Assembly (NCBI GenBank): GCA_903900155.1
Contig: CAIUMD010000019.1
Coordinates: forward strand, 49,013-113,012
Length of the DNA stretch: 64,000 bases
Source: an uncultured Caulobacterales bacterium
Lineage (GTDB): Bacteria > Pseudomonadota > Alphaproteobacteria > Caulobacterales > Caulobacteraceae
Direction of reading: 5' to 3'
Shown one piece after another: positions 43,530 to 52,373 of this stretch. Made by a program: the position numbers and the translations under genes. Every line of letters starts with the position of its first letter. Positions within the stretch are counted from its first letter, which is position 1. The notes beneath the pieces were generated by a model, which was not told where the DNA came from, searched no databases, and saw only the letters and a program-made list of their open reading frames with translations.

Positions 43530-44926
43530 GGATTCTTCCTGGAACTTGCCGCGCCCGTCGTCCGGATCAGCGCCACCCAGGCGCGGGCGCGATCGGCGGC
43601 GGCGGCGACGGCGCTGTCCTGCGCCTGGTTGTATTGGCGACGAGAGGCTTCCAGCTCGACCTGGGCTATGGCGCCGACCCGCCACCGGGCCGAATTGGCC
43701 TCCAGCGCGAAGGCGGTCGCGCTCAGAGCGTCTCGGGAGGTATCGACCCGCGCCAGCGCCGACTGCTGGGCGGTCAAAGCGTCTTCGACGTCCCGCGCCA
43801 GGGTCCTGACCGTGAGGTCCAGATGCGCCGCCGCCTCGCGATAGCGGGCCTCAGCGCCACTCACACTGGCCGCCCCGGCGCCGCCATCCAGCAGCGGACC
43901 GTTCAGGCTCAGCCCCGCCGACCGCGCACCATAGGACGCGCTGTCGCCCAGCGCCCGGATCCACTGATCGCTCAGCGCGGCGGCCAGGTCGACGCGCGGC
44001 AGTCTTTCGGCGCGCGCCACGCCGATATCCGACCATCGCGCTGCGACCTCGCGCTCGGCCGCGACGACCGTGGGATGATCCAGCAGCACGGTCGCGGGTA
44101 GCGCCGGCGTGAAAGGCGGCGGCGCGGCGATGGTCCTGCTGGTCGCCAGCAGGTTTTGGATCTCGGCGCCCTTCAGTCCGCTCAGCGCCGACAACGAGTT
44201 GACCAGGTGACGACATGTCTCGTCCTGGGCGATGCGATCGGTGCGCGCGGCGGCCAAGTCGCCCAAGGCGGTCGCCAAGGTCACCGGCGAGACGCTGCCC
44301 GCCGCCAGACGCGCCCGCGTCACCGCCAACTCGGTCTGTCGCGAGACGATGTCGAGGTCGCGCAGGGTCGTCCGGGCGTCGCAGGCGCGCAGAGCCAGCG
44401 ACGTATCGACAATATCGCCGACGACCGACAGCCGAGCGGCCTCCGCCTCGGCGGCGCTGGCCGTCAGGCGATAGCGAGCGGCGGCCGCGCCCTCGCGCAC
44501 CCGCCTCCAGAGGTCCAACTCCCAGGCCAGGCCGACGCCGACCGACGCCGTGCTCTGGCTGGCCGTCGTCTCCCCGGCCCCGGCGCGATCCCGCGCCCGC
44601 TGCGCGCCGGCGTTAGCGGAAAGCGTAGGCCCTCGCATGGCGTCCCGGATCGACAGCTCCGCGCGCGCCTGTTCCAGCCGGGCCGCGGCCTCCGCCAGGG
44701 TGGGATTGTCGGCGAGGCCGGCCGCGACCAGCCGGTCCACCGCCGCGTCATTCAGCAGTGTCCACCAGCCGTCCGAGGCCTGAAGCGGCGGGACCGCCGG
44801 AGCGAGCGCCGCGTTCGTCCACGTATCGGCGACCTTGATCGCCGGGCGTTGGTAGTCGGGTTGCAGGGCGCAAGCGCCGAGCACGGCCAAAGGCGCCAGG
44901 GCGAGGCCGCGAGCAAGTCTTCTCAT
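43526..44926 (-). CDS. Outer-membrane efflux lipoprotein (NodT family)
   Basis: 466 aa TolC-type channel with a lipobox (LGACAL, Cys19) and the NodT-family start PDYQRP. The fold repeats around WWTLLNDAAVDRLV and AWELDLWRRV. It exports the pump substrate through the outer membrane. First gene of the tripartite pump operon, 59 bases after the DUF3313 lipoprotein gene. Confidence 0.92.
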   Translation of the reverse strand: MRRLARGLALAPLAVLGACALQPDYQRPAIKVADTWTNAALAPAVPPLQASDGWWTLLNDAAVDRLVAAGLADNPTLAEAAARLEQARAELSIRDAMRGPTLSANAGAQRARDRAGAGETTASQSTASVGVGLAWELDLWRRVREGAAAARYRLTASAAEAEAARLSVVGDIVDTSLALRACDARTTLRDLDIVSRQTELAVTRARLAAGSVSPVTLATALGDLAAARTDRIAQDETCRHLVNSLSALSGLKGAEIQNLLATSRTIAAPPPFTPALPATVLLDHPTVVAAEREVAARWSDIGVARAERLPRVDLAAALSDQWIRALGDSASYGARSAGLSLNGPLLDGGAGAASVSGAEARYREAAAHLDLTVRTLARDVEDALTAQQSALARVDTSRDALSATAFALEANSARWRVGAIAQVELEASRRQYNQAQDSAVAAAADRARAWVALIRTTGAASSRKNP

Positions 44927-44985
44927 GTCGGGATCGATCCGGGCGATGTCGGGCGGCGCGGCGGCGGCGTCCTTCGATCACCACT

Positions 44986-45825
44986 TCAGGGCTTGGGGGC
45001 TTCGGTGAGCGTCTCGCCTTCGGGCGGACGGCCAGCGCCGGTCATGGAGGGCGTATAGAGACCCGCGCCGATGTTGATGATCACTCCGCCCACGGCGCGC
45101 GCGCCGATGCGCGGCCCAAAACGCGCGCAAGGGTCGGGCTTGGGGACCGCGTGTTTCTTGCTGGCCTTGGCGACGAAGGCCTTACTGACGGCGTCGGCGA
45201 ACTTCTCCGACAGTTGCAGCGCATCTCCCACCGGCGACAACGAGGGGTCTATGGTGCTGATCCCCTCGATGGTTTTCGACCAAGCGATCGCCGCAGCCTG
45301 CCGGCCATCGGGCGCGACCAGCTCAGCCTCGGCGACCAGTCCCCCGGAGAGCTTGGGCGCCCTGATCTTCATGATCGGGACCGGATTGAAGAAGCCGGCG
45401 GCGGCCGTGACGGCCGAGGCGCCGCGATTGGTGGGCGCGATATGTGCAACGGCGGCGCGGACGCGCGCGACACCGGCTTCCGGCCGCGGCGCGATCTCGA
45501 ACCGCCGGCTGAGCTTGTAGCAGAGCTGCCGGTCTATCTCCTGCCGCACCAGCGTCTGGTCCGACGGCTTGAGCGACGTCAGGGCGCTGAGGCGCAAGGC
45601 CGTGGGCTCGATATAGATCCGTCGGATCGCGGCGGAGGCGGCCTCGTCGCGCCGCTTGCCGGGCTTGGCCTCGGCCAGTCCCTCGTAACTCGAGAGATAA
45701 CCGGACCGTGCGGCGGGCATCGACTGGCAGGCGGCCAGCGCCGAAAGAGCGCCCAGGGCGGCGACCTTGCCGGTCAGGAGGACAACGCGGCCGGCCGGGC
45801 GGCGAGCCGGGTGGAGGAGGGTCAT
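44986..45825 (-). CDS. DUF3313 lipoprotein
   Basis: 279 aa with an extended n-region, hydrophobic stretch and lipobox (SALAACQS; Cys near 33). The middle contains RRIYIEPTALRLSA and IDRQLCYKLSRRFEI, matching DUF3313. The C-terminal half has a possible amphipathic region. Function unknown; relatives are outer-membrane lipoproteins. A direct-repeat element shared with the histidine-kinase promoter lies 41 bases before the start, so it is probably a target of the adjacent two-component system. Confidence 0.8.
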   Translation of the reverse strand: MTLLHPARRPAGRVVLLTGKVAALGALSALAACQSMPAARSGYLSSYEGLAEAKPGKRRDEAASAAIRRIYIEPTALRLSALTSLKPSDQTLVRQEIDRQLCYKLSRRFEIAPRPEAGVARVRAAVAHIAPTNRGASAVTAAAGFFNPVPIMKIRAPKLSGGLVAEAELVAPDGRQAAAIAWSKTIEGISTIDPSLSPVGDALQLSEKFADAVSKAFVAKASKKHAVPKPDPCARFGPRIGARAVGGVIINIGAGLYTPSMTGAGRPPEGETLTEAPKP

Positions 45826-45865
45826 TCATCGGTCTCCAGGTGACGACGCGCGCACCCTGGAAACC

Positions 45866-45887
45866 GAAACTTCCGCCAACCTTTCAG
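45866..45887 (-). promoter_or_regulatory. Direct-repeat element, copy 1 (DUF3313 promoter)
   Basis: On the minus strand: GAAAGGTTGGCGGAAG, two GGAAG/GAAAGG half-sites 11 bases apart, the usual layout for OmpR-type response regulators. It matches copies at 47722-47743 and 47998-48019. Confidence 0.5.
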
Positions 45888-45927
45888 ACCGCGCCCGCGA
45901 TCCCGCCGAGCTGCTGGCTCCTGCGAC

Positions 45928-46599
45928 CTAAGTGATCACCGCCATGTAGCCCAGGCCCCGCAAGGCGCGGATCGACACGTTCGCGCCCAGGTCCGACAGC
46001 TTGCGGCGCACCCTGTGGACGTGAACCTGGATGGAGTTCTCCGTGTAGTCCTGCTCCAGGGAATGCAGGCTCTCGCCCAACTGCGCCTTGGTGATCACCC
46101 GCTCGGGCGACCGCAGGAAACGCTCCAGCACGATGCTCTCGCCGCGCGTCAGGCTCATGCGCCCCTCGCCTACCGCCAGCTCTCGGGCGACGACGTCATA
46201 GACGACGTCGCCATAACGGATCACCGCCTCGGCCAGCGATAACGGCCGTCGCCCAAGCGCCCGCAGCCGCGCTACCAGCTCCTCGATCGCGAACGGCTTG
46301 ACCAGATAGTCGTCGGCCCCGGCGTCGAGGCCATGCACCCGCTCGCCGACACTGCCCAGGGCGGTCAGCAGCAACACCGGGGTCGACAGCCCCGCGGCGC
46401 GCACGCGGGCCAGGAGGTCCAGCCCGCTCTCGCGGGCCAGCATGATGTCGAGGATGACCACGTCGTAGGGCGCGACCCGCCAGGCATGCCAGCCATCCTC
46501 GAGCGTCTCGAAGAGATCGACCGCGAAGCCGATCTTGGTCAGGGACTTCAGGGTCGCCTCGCCCAGCTTGGTGTTGTCCTCGATGAAGAGCACCCTCAT
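45928..46599 (-). CDS. OmpR/PhoB-family response regulator
   Basis: 223 aa with a receiver domain (MRVLFIEDNTKLGEA with acidic pocket residues; phospho-acceptor Asp51 in VVILDIML; KPF lysine near 102) and a C-terminal winged-helix DNA-binding domain (YTENSIQVHVHRVRRKL). It resembles the QseB/PmrA branch. Its ATG overlaps the stop of the kinase gene by 4 bases. Probably controls its own operon, the DUF3313 gene and the RND pump through the direct-repeat elements. Confidence 0.93.
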   Translation of the reverse strand: MRVLFIEDNTKLGEATLKSLTKIGFAVDLFETLEDGWHAWRVAPYDVVILDIMLARESGLDLLARVRAAGLSTPVLLLTALGSVGERVHGLDAGADDYLVKPFAIEELVARLRALGRRPLSLAEAVIRYGDVVYDVVARELAVGEGRMSLTRGESIVLERFLRSPERVITKAQLGESLHSLEQDYTENSIQVHVHRVRRKLSDLGANVSIRALRGLGYMAVIT

Positions 46600-47663
46600 G
46601 GACGCGCGTTCCGGCCACCGTAGCCGCGCTGGGAGAAATCCAGGACGAAGCGCGCCCCAGCTGGCGACGGATCCAGTCGCGCCTCGCCCCCGTGCAGAGC
46701 CATGATCCGGCTGACGATCGACAGGCCCAGGCCGGCCCCGGCCCCACGCGGGTCGGCCTTGCTAAATCTCTGAAACAGGCGAGTGCGGAAATCGGTGGGT
46801 ATGCCGGGCCCGGTATCGCTGACCGTCAGGCGGCCGAACACGTCGATCGCCACCAGGATTTCGCTTCCGAGCGGCGTGTGTCGCGCGGCGTTCTCGAGCA
46901 GATTGCGCAAGGCGACCTCCACAAGGCCCGGCGCTCCGCGGCACTCCCAGTGGTCGGGGACACTATCGAAGCCCACCGTTCGGCCACCCGCTACGAGCGC
47001 CCCGGCCATGTCCCGCGCGACTTCGCGCGCCGTCTCGACGAGGTCGAACGAGACCATGACCGGCGCATCGCCGCCGTCGGCCTCAGCCAGGGTCAGGAGT
47101 TGAGCGATCAGGCGCGAGAGGCGATCGAACTCCTCGATGGCGTCCTGGCGCTCGCTTGGCTCCAGCACGCTCTCGACCTGCGCCCGCAGCGTGGCCAGGG
47201 GCGTGCGCAGCTCGTGCGCGGCGTTGGCCGAGAAGTCCCGCTGGGCGCGCAAGCCCGCCTCCAGGCGGTCCAGGGCGGCGTTGAAGGCGACGACAAGCGG
47301 CGCGATCTCGCGCGGCGTAGACTCCAGGGGCAGCCGCTGGCTGACCGTGGCAGGCCCGATCTCGCCGGCGCGCTCGGAGATCCGCCGCAGCGGTCGCAGG
47401 CCCAGATGCAGCGCCGCGAAGACACCCGCCATCATCATCGAAACCAGGATGAGGATCCACGGCAGGTTGTCGCTGACCTCGGCGGCCAGATGGGCAAAGT
47501 CCACGCGCTCGGCGTAGGCCACGGCCGCCTTGCTGGGGTCAAACAACTGCACGACCATGAAGACCATGACCGTGACCAGCACCACCGAGGAGAACAGCGC
47601 CCAGACCAGGGAGTAGCCGCCTTCACGCGTGGAACCTTGCTTGACCGGGGGAGGATCGAGCAT
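46596..47663 (-). CDS. Sensor histidine kinase
   Basis: 355 aa. Two membrane segments (about 18-40 and 66-84) flank a short periplasmic loop. A HAMP-like region (LGLRPLRRISERAGEIG), the H-box (SANAAHELRTPLATLRAQVE), the N-box (NLLENAARHTPLG) and the G boxes (VSDTGPGIPTD; GAGLGLSIV) follow. ATG 47663 is preceded by AGGAG. It is first in the kinase - regulator operon. The small sensor loop suggests membrane or ion sensing, but the signal is unknown. Confidence 0.92.
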   Translation of the reverse strand: MLDPPPVKQGSTREGGYSLVWALFSSVVLVTVMVFMVVQLFDPSKAAVAYAERVDFAHLAAEVSDNLPWILILVSMMMAGVFAALHLGLRPLRRISERAGEIGPATVSQRLPLESTPREIAPLVVAFNAALDRLEAGLRAQRDFSANAAHELRTPLATLRAQVESVLEPSERQDAIEEFDRLSRLIAQLLTLAEADGGDAPVMVSFDLVETAREVARDMAGALVAGGRTVGFDSVPDHWECRGAPGLVEVALRNLLENAARHTPLGSEILVAIDVFGRLTVSDTGPGIPTDFRTRLFQRFSKADPRGAGAGLGLSIVSRIMALHGGEARLDPSPAGARFVLDFSQRGYGGRNARP

Positions 47664-47721
47664 TCGGAGGGTCTCCTGACGACGTAGGACCAAGGAGGTC
47701 TTCGTCGTCCTCCTGGGACGC

Positions 47722-47743
47722 AAACCTTCCACGAACCTTTCGG
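47722..47743 (-). promoter_or_regulatory. Direct-repeat element, copy 2 (kinase promoter)
   Basis: On the minus strand: GAAAGGTTCGTGGAAGG, 59 bases before the kinase start. Same 11-base half-site spacing as copy 1, suggesting autoregulation. Confidence 0.5.
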
Positions 47744-47804
47744 GGTTATCCAGTGGCGTTCCCACGAAGATGGCCTTGGGTGGGGAAGCGCCCCGGAAGA
47801 TCGA

Positions 47805-47879
47805 CTATCGAGGCCCGATCCGTCCCGCCAACAAAAGGCCGAACGCCAGCGCCACGAGAACAAGCACGAGTACAACCAC
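47805..47879 (-). CDS. Possible membrane micropeptide
   Basis: GTG 47879 to TAG 47805 encodes 24 residues that are almost entirely hydrophobic (MVVLVLVLVALAFGLLLAGR), with a GAGGCG-type site upstream. It lies downstream of direct-repeat copy 3 and upstream of the kinase. Such peptides sometimes tune sensor kinases, but this may be chance. Confidence 0.25.
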   Translation of the reverse strand: MVVLVLVLVALAFGLLLAGRIGPR

Positions 47880-47997
47880 TCAGCGCCTCGCCTCATCGCG
47901 ACGCGGGGTGTTCGCCAAAAAGCCGTGATCAAGAATGGGCGGCACGCAGGATTTCCCAGGCAGCGTCATTGTGAACGCCGTCACGAGATTTCGCCCC

Positions 47998-48019
47998 ATC
48001 GCTTTCACGAGCCTTTCAG
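47998..48019 (-). promoter_or_regulatory. Direct-repeat element, copy 3
   Basis: On the minus strand: GAAAGGCTCGTGAAAG. It is the weakest match of the three and has no obvious gene directly after it except the micropeptide candidate. Confidence 0.4.
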
Positions 48020-48314
48020 GCGGCGGCGGGAAACTGCTAATGCCCGAAGCCAGGAGAAAAGCTCGAACGGCTAACGCATCCAGATCATCGAGGCCCGAAC
48101 AAAGAGCCTAGCGTTTAGAATGACACGTTCTGGATGGAGGGCGACCTATAGGTCGACAACATCTACCTCCGCGGAACCGACTCGAAAATAGCGTCTCAAT
48201 CGGTCAACTCCTCAGCACCCCAAAAGCGGCGCCGATCGTACGATTTCCCCAATTTTCAAGTATATAATCGGCGGGTCTAGCGTGCAGGATCGTACTCTAG
48301 GGTACAAACGGCGG

Positions 48315-48391
48315 TGGCGCGCCCTGCTGGATTCGAACCAGCGACCGCTCGCTTAGAAGGCGAGTGCTCTATCCAGCTGAGCTAAGGGCGC
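48315..48391 (-). tRNA. tRNA-Arg (anticodon TCT)
   Basis: A 77-base cloverleaf on the minus strand: acceptor GCGCCCT pairs with AGGGCGC; D-arm AGCTCAGCTGGATAGAGC; anticodon stem-loop CTCGCCTTCTAAGCGAG; T-arm GCTGGTTCGAATCCAGC. CCA is encoded. Confidence 0.97.
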
Positions 48392-48417
48392 GCATGCCGG
48401 CTAGCCCCGCGAGAGCC

Positions 48418-48723
48418 CTAGTGGGTCCAGGGCTGCTTGCGGTTGGCCGCGAAATTGTCGGCGTAGGCTTTGATGATCTTCTTGGGGGCCTTCGGCTCGA
48501 ACAGCTGGAAGGCGATCTCATGACGCTGGGCGTAGGCCACCGCCTCGTCGCGGGTCTCGAAGGTCAGGCGAATCTGACCGTTCATGTCGCTGGACGTCGT
48601 CCAACCCATCAGCGGGTCGGGCTTGCGGGCCGAGGCCGGTTCGAACTCCAGCACCCAGTCCTTGGTCTTGGCCTTGCCGGACTGCATGGCGTTCTTGGCG
48701 GGGCGATAGATGCGGGCCAGCAT
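48418..48723 (-). CDS. Complex I accessory subunit (NDUFS4-like, ETC complex I subunit)
   Basis: 101 aa homologue of the mitochondrial 18-kDa (AQDQ) subunit of NADH dehydrogenase. Features: ARIYRPAKNAMQSGKAKTKD at the N-terminus, WVLEFEP, DPLMGWTTSSDMNGQIRL, and the ending KAYADNFAANRK. Small soluble subunit attached to the peripheral arm of respiratory complex I. Restricted to alphaproteobacteria and mitochondria, supporting the taxonomic call. It stands alone between two tRNA genes. Confidence 0.93.
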   Translation of the reverse strand: MLARIYRPAKNAMQSGKAKTKDWVLEFEPASARKPDPLMGWTTSSDMNGQIRLTFETRDEAVAYAQRHEIAFQLFEPKAPKKIIKAYADNFAANRKQPWTH

Positions 48724-48749
48724 GGACCTTCTCCAAAGTACCTTACCGA

Positions 48750-48826
48750 TGGTCGGAGCGGCAGGATTTGAACCTGCGACCCTCTGCTCCCAAAACAGAT
48801 GCGCTACCAGGCTGCGCTACGCTCCG
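48750..48826 (-). tRNA. tRNA-Pro (anticodon TGG)
   Basis: A 77-base cloverleaf on the minus strand: acceptor CGGAGCG / CGCTCCG; anticodon loop TTTTGGGA with TGG; T-arm GCAGGTTCAAATCCTGC. CCA is encoded. Confidence 0.97.
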
Positions 48827-48881
48827 AAACATCGGCAGGCGGCTGCTCTACAGGGGTTCGGAGCGCGGATCAACGGAAGCG

Positions 48882-49349
48882 TCATGCCTTTGGAAAGATC
48901 CTGTGCAAGACGCGATCTCCCGGCAAGATCCCCAGTTGGGCCGCGCGGCCGCCGGCGATCTCCAGAACGCCCAGGATCAGGCCGCCCGAAGGCAGCGGCG
49001 TCTCGTCATGCGGACGGGCGTTGCGGACGATCGACAGGACCTTCCCGTCGGGCGCGATGTAGATGATGTCTAGCGGAATCAGCGTGTTCTTCATCCAGTA
49101 GGCGGCCGGCTGCGGTCGCTTGTAGGTGAAGAGCATGCCCCGGTCGGGCGCCAGGGACTTGCGGAACATCAGCCCCTGCTTCTGCTGAGCCAGGGTGGCG
49201 GCGATCTCGACCTGGAAGCGCGCGCGACCGCGGCTGGAGACGACCTCGACCGTCTCCAGCTTGGGCGCAGCCAACGCTTTGCCGCCCGCGCCGAGGCCAA
49301 GCCCCAGCGCGGCCAGCAAGACCCGCCTGTCGATCATCCGTTCCGCCAC
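48882..49349 (-). CDS. DUF192 exported protein
   Basis: 155 aa with a signal peptide (RRVLLAALGLGLGAGGKALA) and the DUF192 core: TLAQQKQGLMFRKSLAPDRG, WMKNTLIPLDIIYIAPDGKV, and the ending GILPGDRVLHRIF. Small beta-barrel protein of unknown function, common in Gram-negative bacteria. An in-frame ATG four codons downstream (MIDRR) is also possible. Monocistronic, between tRNA-Pro and the cold-shock gene. Confidence 0.9.
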   Translation of the reverse strand: MAERMIDRRVLLAALGLGLGAGGKALAAPKLETVEVVSSRGRARFQVEIAATLAQQKQGLMFRKSLAPDRGMLFTYKRPQPAAYWMKNTLIPLDIIYIAPDGKVLSIVRNARPHDETPLPSGGLILGVLEIAGGRAAQLGILPGDRVLHRIFPKA

Positions 49350-49423
49350 GCGCCACCTCTCCGAAAGCCAGTCTCATCCGAGACTAGCTTTCGGCGCCAC
49401 GCGACGGAAGTCAGGCGCCCGAC

Positions 49424-50014
49424 CTAGACGTCGCCGGCCGTGATTTCCGCGACGACGAGGCCCTTGGGACCTCGCGCGAACCGCACCAGAACGTCATCCC
49501 CCGGTTGCAAGTCCTCGAGTCCGCCCCGGCGGAGCGTCTCGATATGCACGAAGATATCGCCCGGCTCGGCGTCGCGGATCACGAATCCATAGCCCTTGGT
49601 GCGGTTGAACCACTTGACCTTGGCGTGCTCTGGCGGCCCCTCGGGCTCGAGCGCGTGGCGCCCGTGCCCTTCCCGCAGAGCGTCGCGGCGCGGCGGCCCG
49701 TCGGCGAAGGTCCGCCTCTGGCGCTCCAGCGGCGCAGGCGCCGAAGTTTCGTCGAGATTGACCACCTCGCAGACCTGCCAGCCCTTCGGCCGTTTCACGA
49801 CGTCACACACGATCACCGCCCCCTCCATGGCGGTTTCGCGGCCGCAGTTACGCAGCGACGTCACATGCAGAAGCACGTCCTTCAGCCCGGTCTGGCCGGG
49901 ATCATCGGGTACGATGAACCCATAGCCCTTGCCGGCATCGAACCACTTCACCCTCCCGCTGATGCGCACGAACTCTTCGTGCGCCGCAGCGTCCTCAAAA
50001 TCGAAACCAGACAT
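49424..50014 (-). CDS. Cold-shock protein with two cold-shock domains
   Basis: 196 aa. Two CSDs are separated by an Arg/Pro-rich linker: the first starts [20 protein letters not shown] (about 19-38), with DVLLHVTSL as RNP2; the second starts [18 protein letters not shown] (about 130-147), with [14 protein letters not shown]. Nucleic-acid-binding chaperone. The tandem arrangement is typical of Caulobacter CspC/CspD-type proteins; which of these it corresponds to cannot be told from sequence alone. Confidence 0.93.
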   Translation of the reverse strand: MSGFDFEDAAAHEEFVRISGRVKWFDAGKGYGFIVPDDPGQTGLKDVLLHVTSLRNCGRETAMEGAVIVCDVVKRPKGWQVCEVVNLDETSAPAPLERQRRTFADGPPRRDALREGHGRHALEPEGPPEHAKVKWFNRTKGYGFVIRDAEPGDIFVHIETLRRGGLEDLQPGDDVLVRFARGPKGLVVAEITAGDV

Positions 50015-50186
50015 CCCACCCCTCTGGCTCGCCCAATCAGCCCATCGGAGCGAGCACTACGAGAACAGTGTTCTCGCGTGACGAGAACCGTCAATGACGA
50101 AATCACGTCAAAACCGCGTGTGGGTGCGATACGCGACATTTCGTCGCAGATACACCACAGAAACAATTGGGAAATACAGCCAGAGA

Positions 50187-50261
50187 TGGCAGTCCCTAGG
50201 GGAGTCGAACCCCTCTCTCCAGATTGAAAATCTGGCGTCCTAACCGATAGACGAAGGGACC
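50187..50261 (-). tRNA. tRNA-Glu (anticodon TTC), copy 1
   Basis: 75 bases on the minus strand: acceptor GGTCCCT / AGGGACT; anticodon stem-loop CCAGATTTTCAATCTGG; T-arm GGGGTTCGACTCCCC; CCA encoded. Sequence identical to the copy at 50308-50382. Confidence 0.97.
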
Positions 50262-50307
50262 ACATAACCGCCGGAGCGGAACATAGCCGATATGTAGTCC
50301 TCGCGGG

Positions 50308-50382
50308 TGGCAGTCCCTAGGGGAGTCGAACCCCTCTCTCCAGATTGAAAATCTGGCGTCCTAACCGATAGACGAAGGGACC
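50308..50382 (-). tRNA. tRNA-Glu (anticodon TTC), copy 2
   Basis: Identical 75-base tRNA, 121 bases from the first copy. The spacer between them is not conserved with the flanks, so it is a tandem gene duplication processed from one transcript or two. Confidence 0.97.
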
Positions 50383-50485
50383 AGCGGCCCCGCGAGGAAG
50401 CGGGTGTATAGCCGCGACCTCTGGGGTGCGCAAGCCGCCCAAAACGGATTTTTTCAGTCCGTCCACATCGCCGGCGCCGCGCCGC

Positions 50486-52306
50486 CTATTCGGAATAGCG
50501 GGCCCGGGGATCACTGGCGTCTTCGATCTCCAGCTGGACCCCGTTGCGGCCCATATAGTCGTCGGGTTTCAGCTTGCCGACCACGTCCAACGCCCCGCCC
50601 CCGGCCAGCAGGCGCTGGCCCAGCGGCGTTTCGGCGCTGCGCCAGCTGATCGCCTTGATGCGGTCGCCGGTGGGACCAACCAGGTCCATGCGCACATGGC
50701 CGCCCTTCAGGGCCGAGACGCGATCGGGCCGCACCTGGCTCAGCGCGAACATCGGCTCGGGATTGCCGGGACCGAACGGGGCCAGGCGCTGGAAGTCGTC
50801 GAGCAGCGCGCGATTCGCGGCCCGTGGCTGCAGCAAGGCGTCGATCTCGACCGATTCGATTCCCACCGCTTCCATCTCGCCGGCCAGGCGCTCTTCCAGG
50901 AAAGCGCGGAACTCAGGGATCGAGTCGGGACGGATGGAGAGACCCGCCGCCATGGCGTGCCCGCCGCCGGCCATCAGCAGGCCGGTCTCGAACGCCGCCT
51001 GGATCGCCTTGCCCAGGTTCACGCCCGGCTGCGAGCGGCCCGAGCCCTTGCCGACATTGGCGGCGCGGTCGACGCCGATCACCACCACCGGCTTGCGATA
51101 GCGTTCGCGCAGACGTCCGGCGACGATGCCGATCACGCCAGGATGCCAGTCGTCGCCGGCGACCACGATCACCGGCGCGTCGGGGTTGAAGTTGCTGCCG
51201 CGCTCCAGCAGGGCCGCGGCCTCTTCCACCACCGCGGCCTCGACAGCCTTGCGTTCGGTGTTGAGACTGTCGAGCTCCTCGGCCAGGGCGGCGGCCTCCA
51301 GCGGGTCGTCGGTCGACAGCAGCTTGGCGCCGAGGTCGGAGCGGCCGATGCGGCCGCCGGCATTGATGCGAGGACCCAGGATGAAGCCGGCGTGGAAGAC
51401 GGACGGCTCGCCCGAGCCCTTACCAACCTCGAACAGCGCCTTCAGGCCTGGATTGGCCCAGGCGCCCATGGTGCGCAGGCCCAGCGCCGTCAGGGCGCGG
51501 TTGAAGCCGACCAGCTGCGTGACATCACAGACCTCGCCCAGGGCCACCAGGTCCAGCCACTGGCGCAGGTCCGGCTGCGGACGATCCTGGGTGAACAGGC
51601 CGCGCTTGCGGGCCTCGCGGTTCAGGGCGGCCAGCAGCACGAAGGTGACCCCGGCGGCGGCCAAGACCCCCTGCCCGCTCTGGCAGCCCGGACGGTTGGG
51701 ATTGACCACGGCGGCGGCGGCCGGCGGGTCCTCGCGCATCAGGTGGTGGTCGATGACCACGACCTCGAGACCGATCTCGGCGGCGCTGTTGATGGCGTCA
51801 TAGGCCGCAGCGCCGCAGTCGAGAGTCACGACCAGCTCGGCGCCGCTCTCGCGGATGGTCTTGAAGGCCGCGGGGCTGGGGCCGTAACCCTCGGTCAGGC
51901 GGTCGGGAATGTAGATCGGCAGCTCGACGCCCATGTAGCGGAACCAGCGGACCAGCTGGGCGGCGCTGGTGGCTCCGTCGACGTCGTAGTCGGCGAAGAC
52001 CATGGTCGGCCGCCCCTGCTCCAGGGCGTCGATCAGGATCTCGGCGGCCCGGTCCATGTCGGTGAAGCTGGACGGATCGGGGAACAGCGCCTTCAGGGTC
52101 GGGCGCAGATAGTGTTCGGCGCTCTCCAGCGAAACACCGCGCGAGACCAGGGCTCGCGCCAGGGGCTCGGTCAGGCCGTGGCGCTGCTGGATGTCGCGCA
52201 CCACGGCCATGTCGGCCGGACGTTCCCGCCAGGCGCGGCCGCTCAGCGAACGTTCGACGCCCAGGAAGGCGCTGGAAGGGAGATGAGTGACACCATCGGC
52301 GGGCAT
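50486..52306 (-). CDS. recJ: Single-stranded-DNA exonuclease RecJ
   Basis: 606 aa 5'-3' ssDNA exonuclease for recombination and mismatch/base-excision repair. DHH-family motifs are intact: VFADYDVDGATSAAQLVRW (motif I), VVTLDCGA (II), VVIDHHLM (III), and the C-terminal DHHA1 motif MAGGGHAMAAGLSI. ATG 52306 is chosen for length; ATG 52342 would add 12 residues. It ends the aminotransferase - hom - glpX - fbp - recJ gene run on the minus strand. Confidence 0.96.
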   Translation of the reverse strand: MPADGVTHLPSSAFLGVERSLSGRAWRERPADMAVVRDIQQRHGLTEPLARALVSRGVSLESAEHYLRPTLKALFPDPSSFTDMDRAAEILIDALEQGRPTMVFADYDVDGATSAAQLVRWFRYMGVELPIYIPDRLTEGYGPSPAAFKTIRESGAELVVTLDCGAAAYDAINSAAEIGLEVVVIDHHLMREDPPAAAAVVNPNRPGCQSGQGVLAAAGVTFVLLAALNREARKRGLFTQDRPQPDLRQWLDLVALGEVCDVTQLVGFNRALTALGLRTMGAWANPGLKALFEVGKGSGEPSVFHAGFILGPRINAGGRIGRSDLGAKLLSTDDPLEAAALAEELDSLNTERKAVEAAVVEEAAALLERGSNFNPDAPVIVVAGDDWHPGVIGIVAGRLRERYRKPVVVIGVDRAANVGKGSGRSQPGVNLGKAIQAAFETGLLMAGGGHAMAAGLSIRPDSIPEFRAFLEERLAGEMEAVGIESVEIDALLQPRAANRALLDDFQRLAPFGPGNPEPMFALSQVRPDRVSALKGGHVRMDLVGPTGDRIKAISWRSAETPLGQRLLAGGGALDVVGKLKPDDYMGRNGVQLEIEDASDPRARYSE

Positions 52307-52373
52307 CGCTGGAGAGTAGCCGGTCACGTGGATTCGGACCATGCGGCGCCGAGGCGACAGTCCCGGACGTGGG

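Larger units (their letters stand above)
47744..48314. other. Gap between the kinase operon and tRNA-Arg
   Basis: About 570 bases without a convincing full-size gene. It contains direct-repeat copy 3 (47998-48019), a possible 24-residue membrane micropeptide (47805-47879) and a 14-bp perfect palindrome, CGACCTATAGGTCG (48142-48155). The right end adjoins the 3' end of a tRNA gene, a common integration site, but no integrase or duplicated tRNA end was seen. Confidence 0.45.

Noticed and set aside
48315..48391. tRNA-Arg as the attachment site of a genomic island covering the pump and metal genes
   Set aside because: No integrase was found, and I saw no duplicate of the tRNA 3' end elsewhere in the window.
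50187..50382. The near-perfect 121-base tandem repeat as a mobile or CRISPR-like repeat
   Set aside because: Both units are simply identical tRNA-Glu genes with a short spacer.
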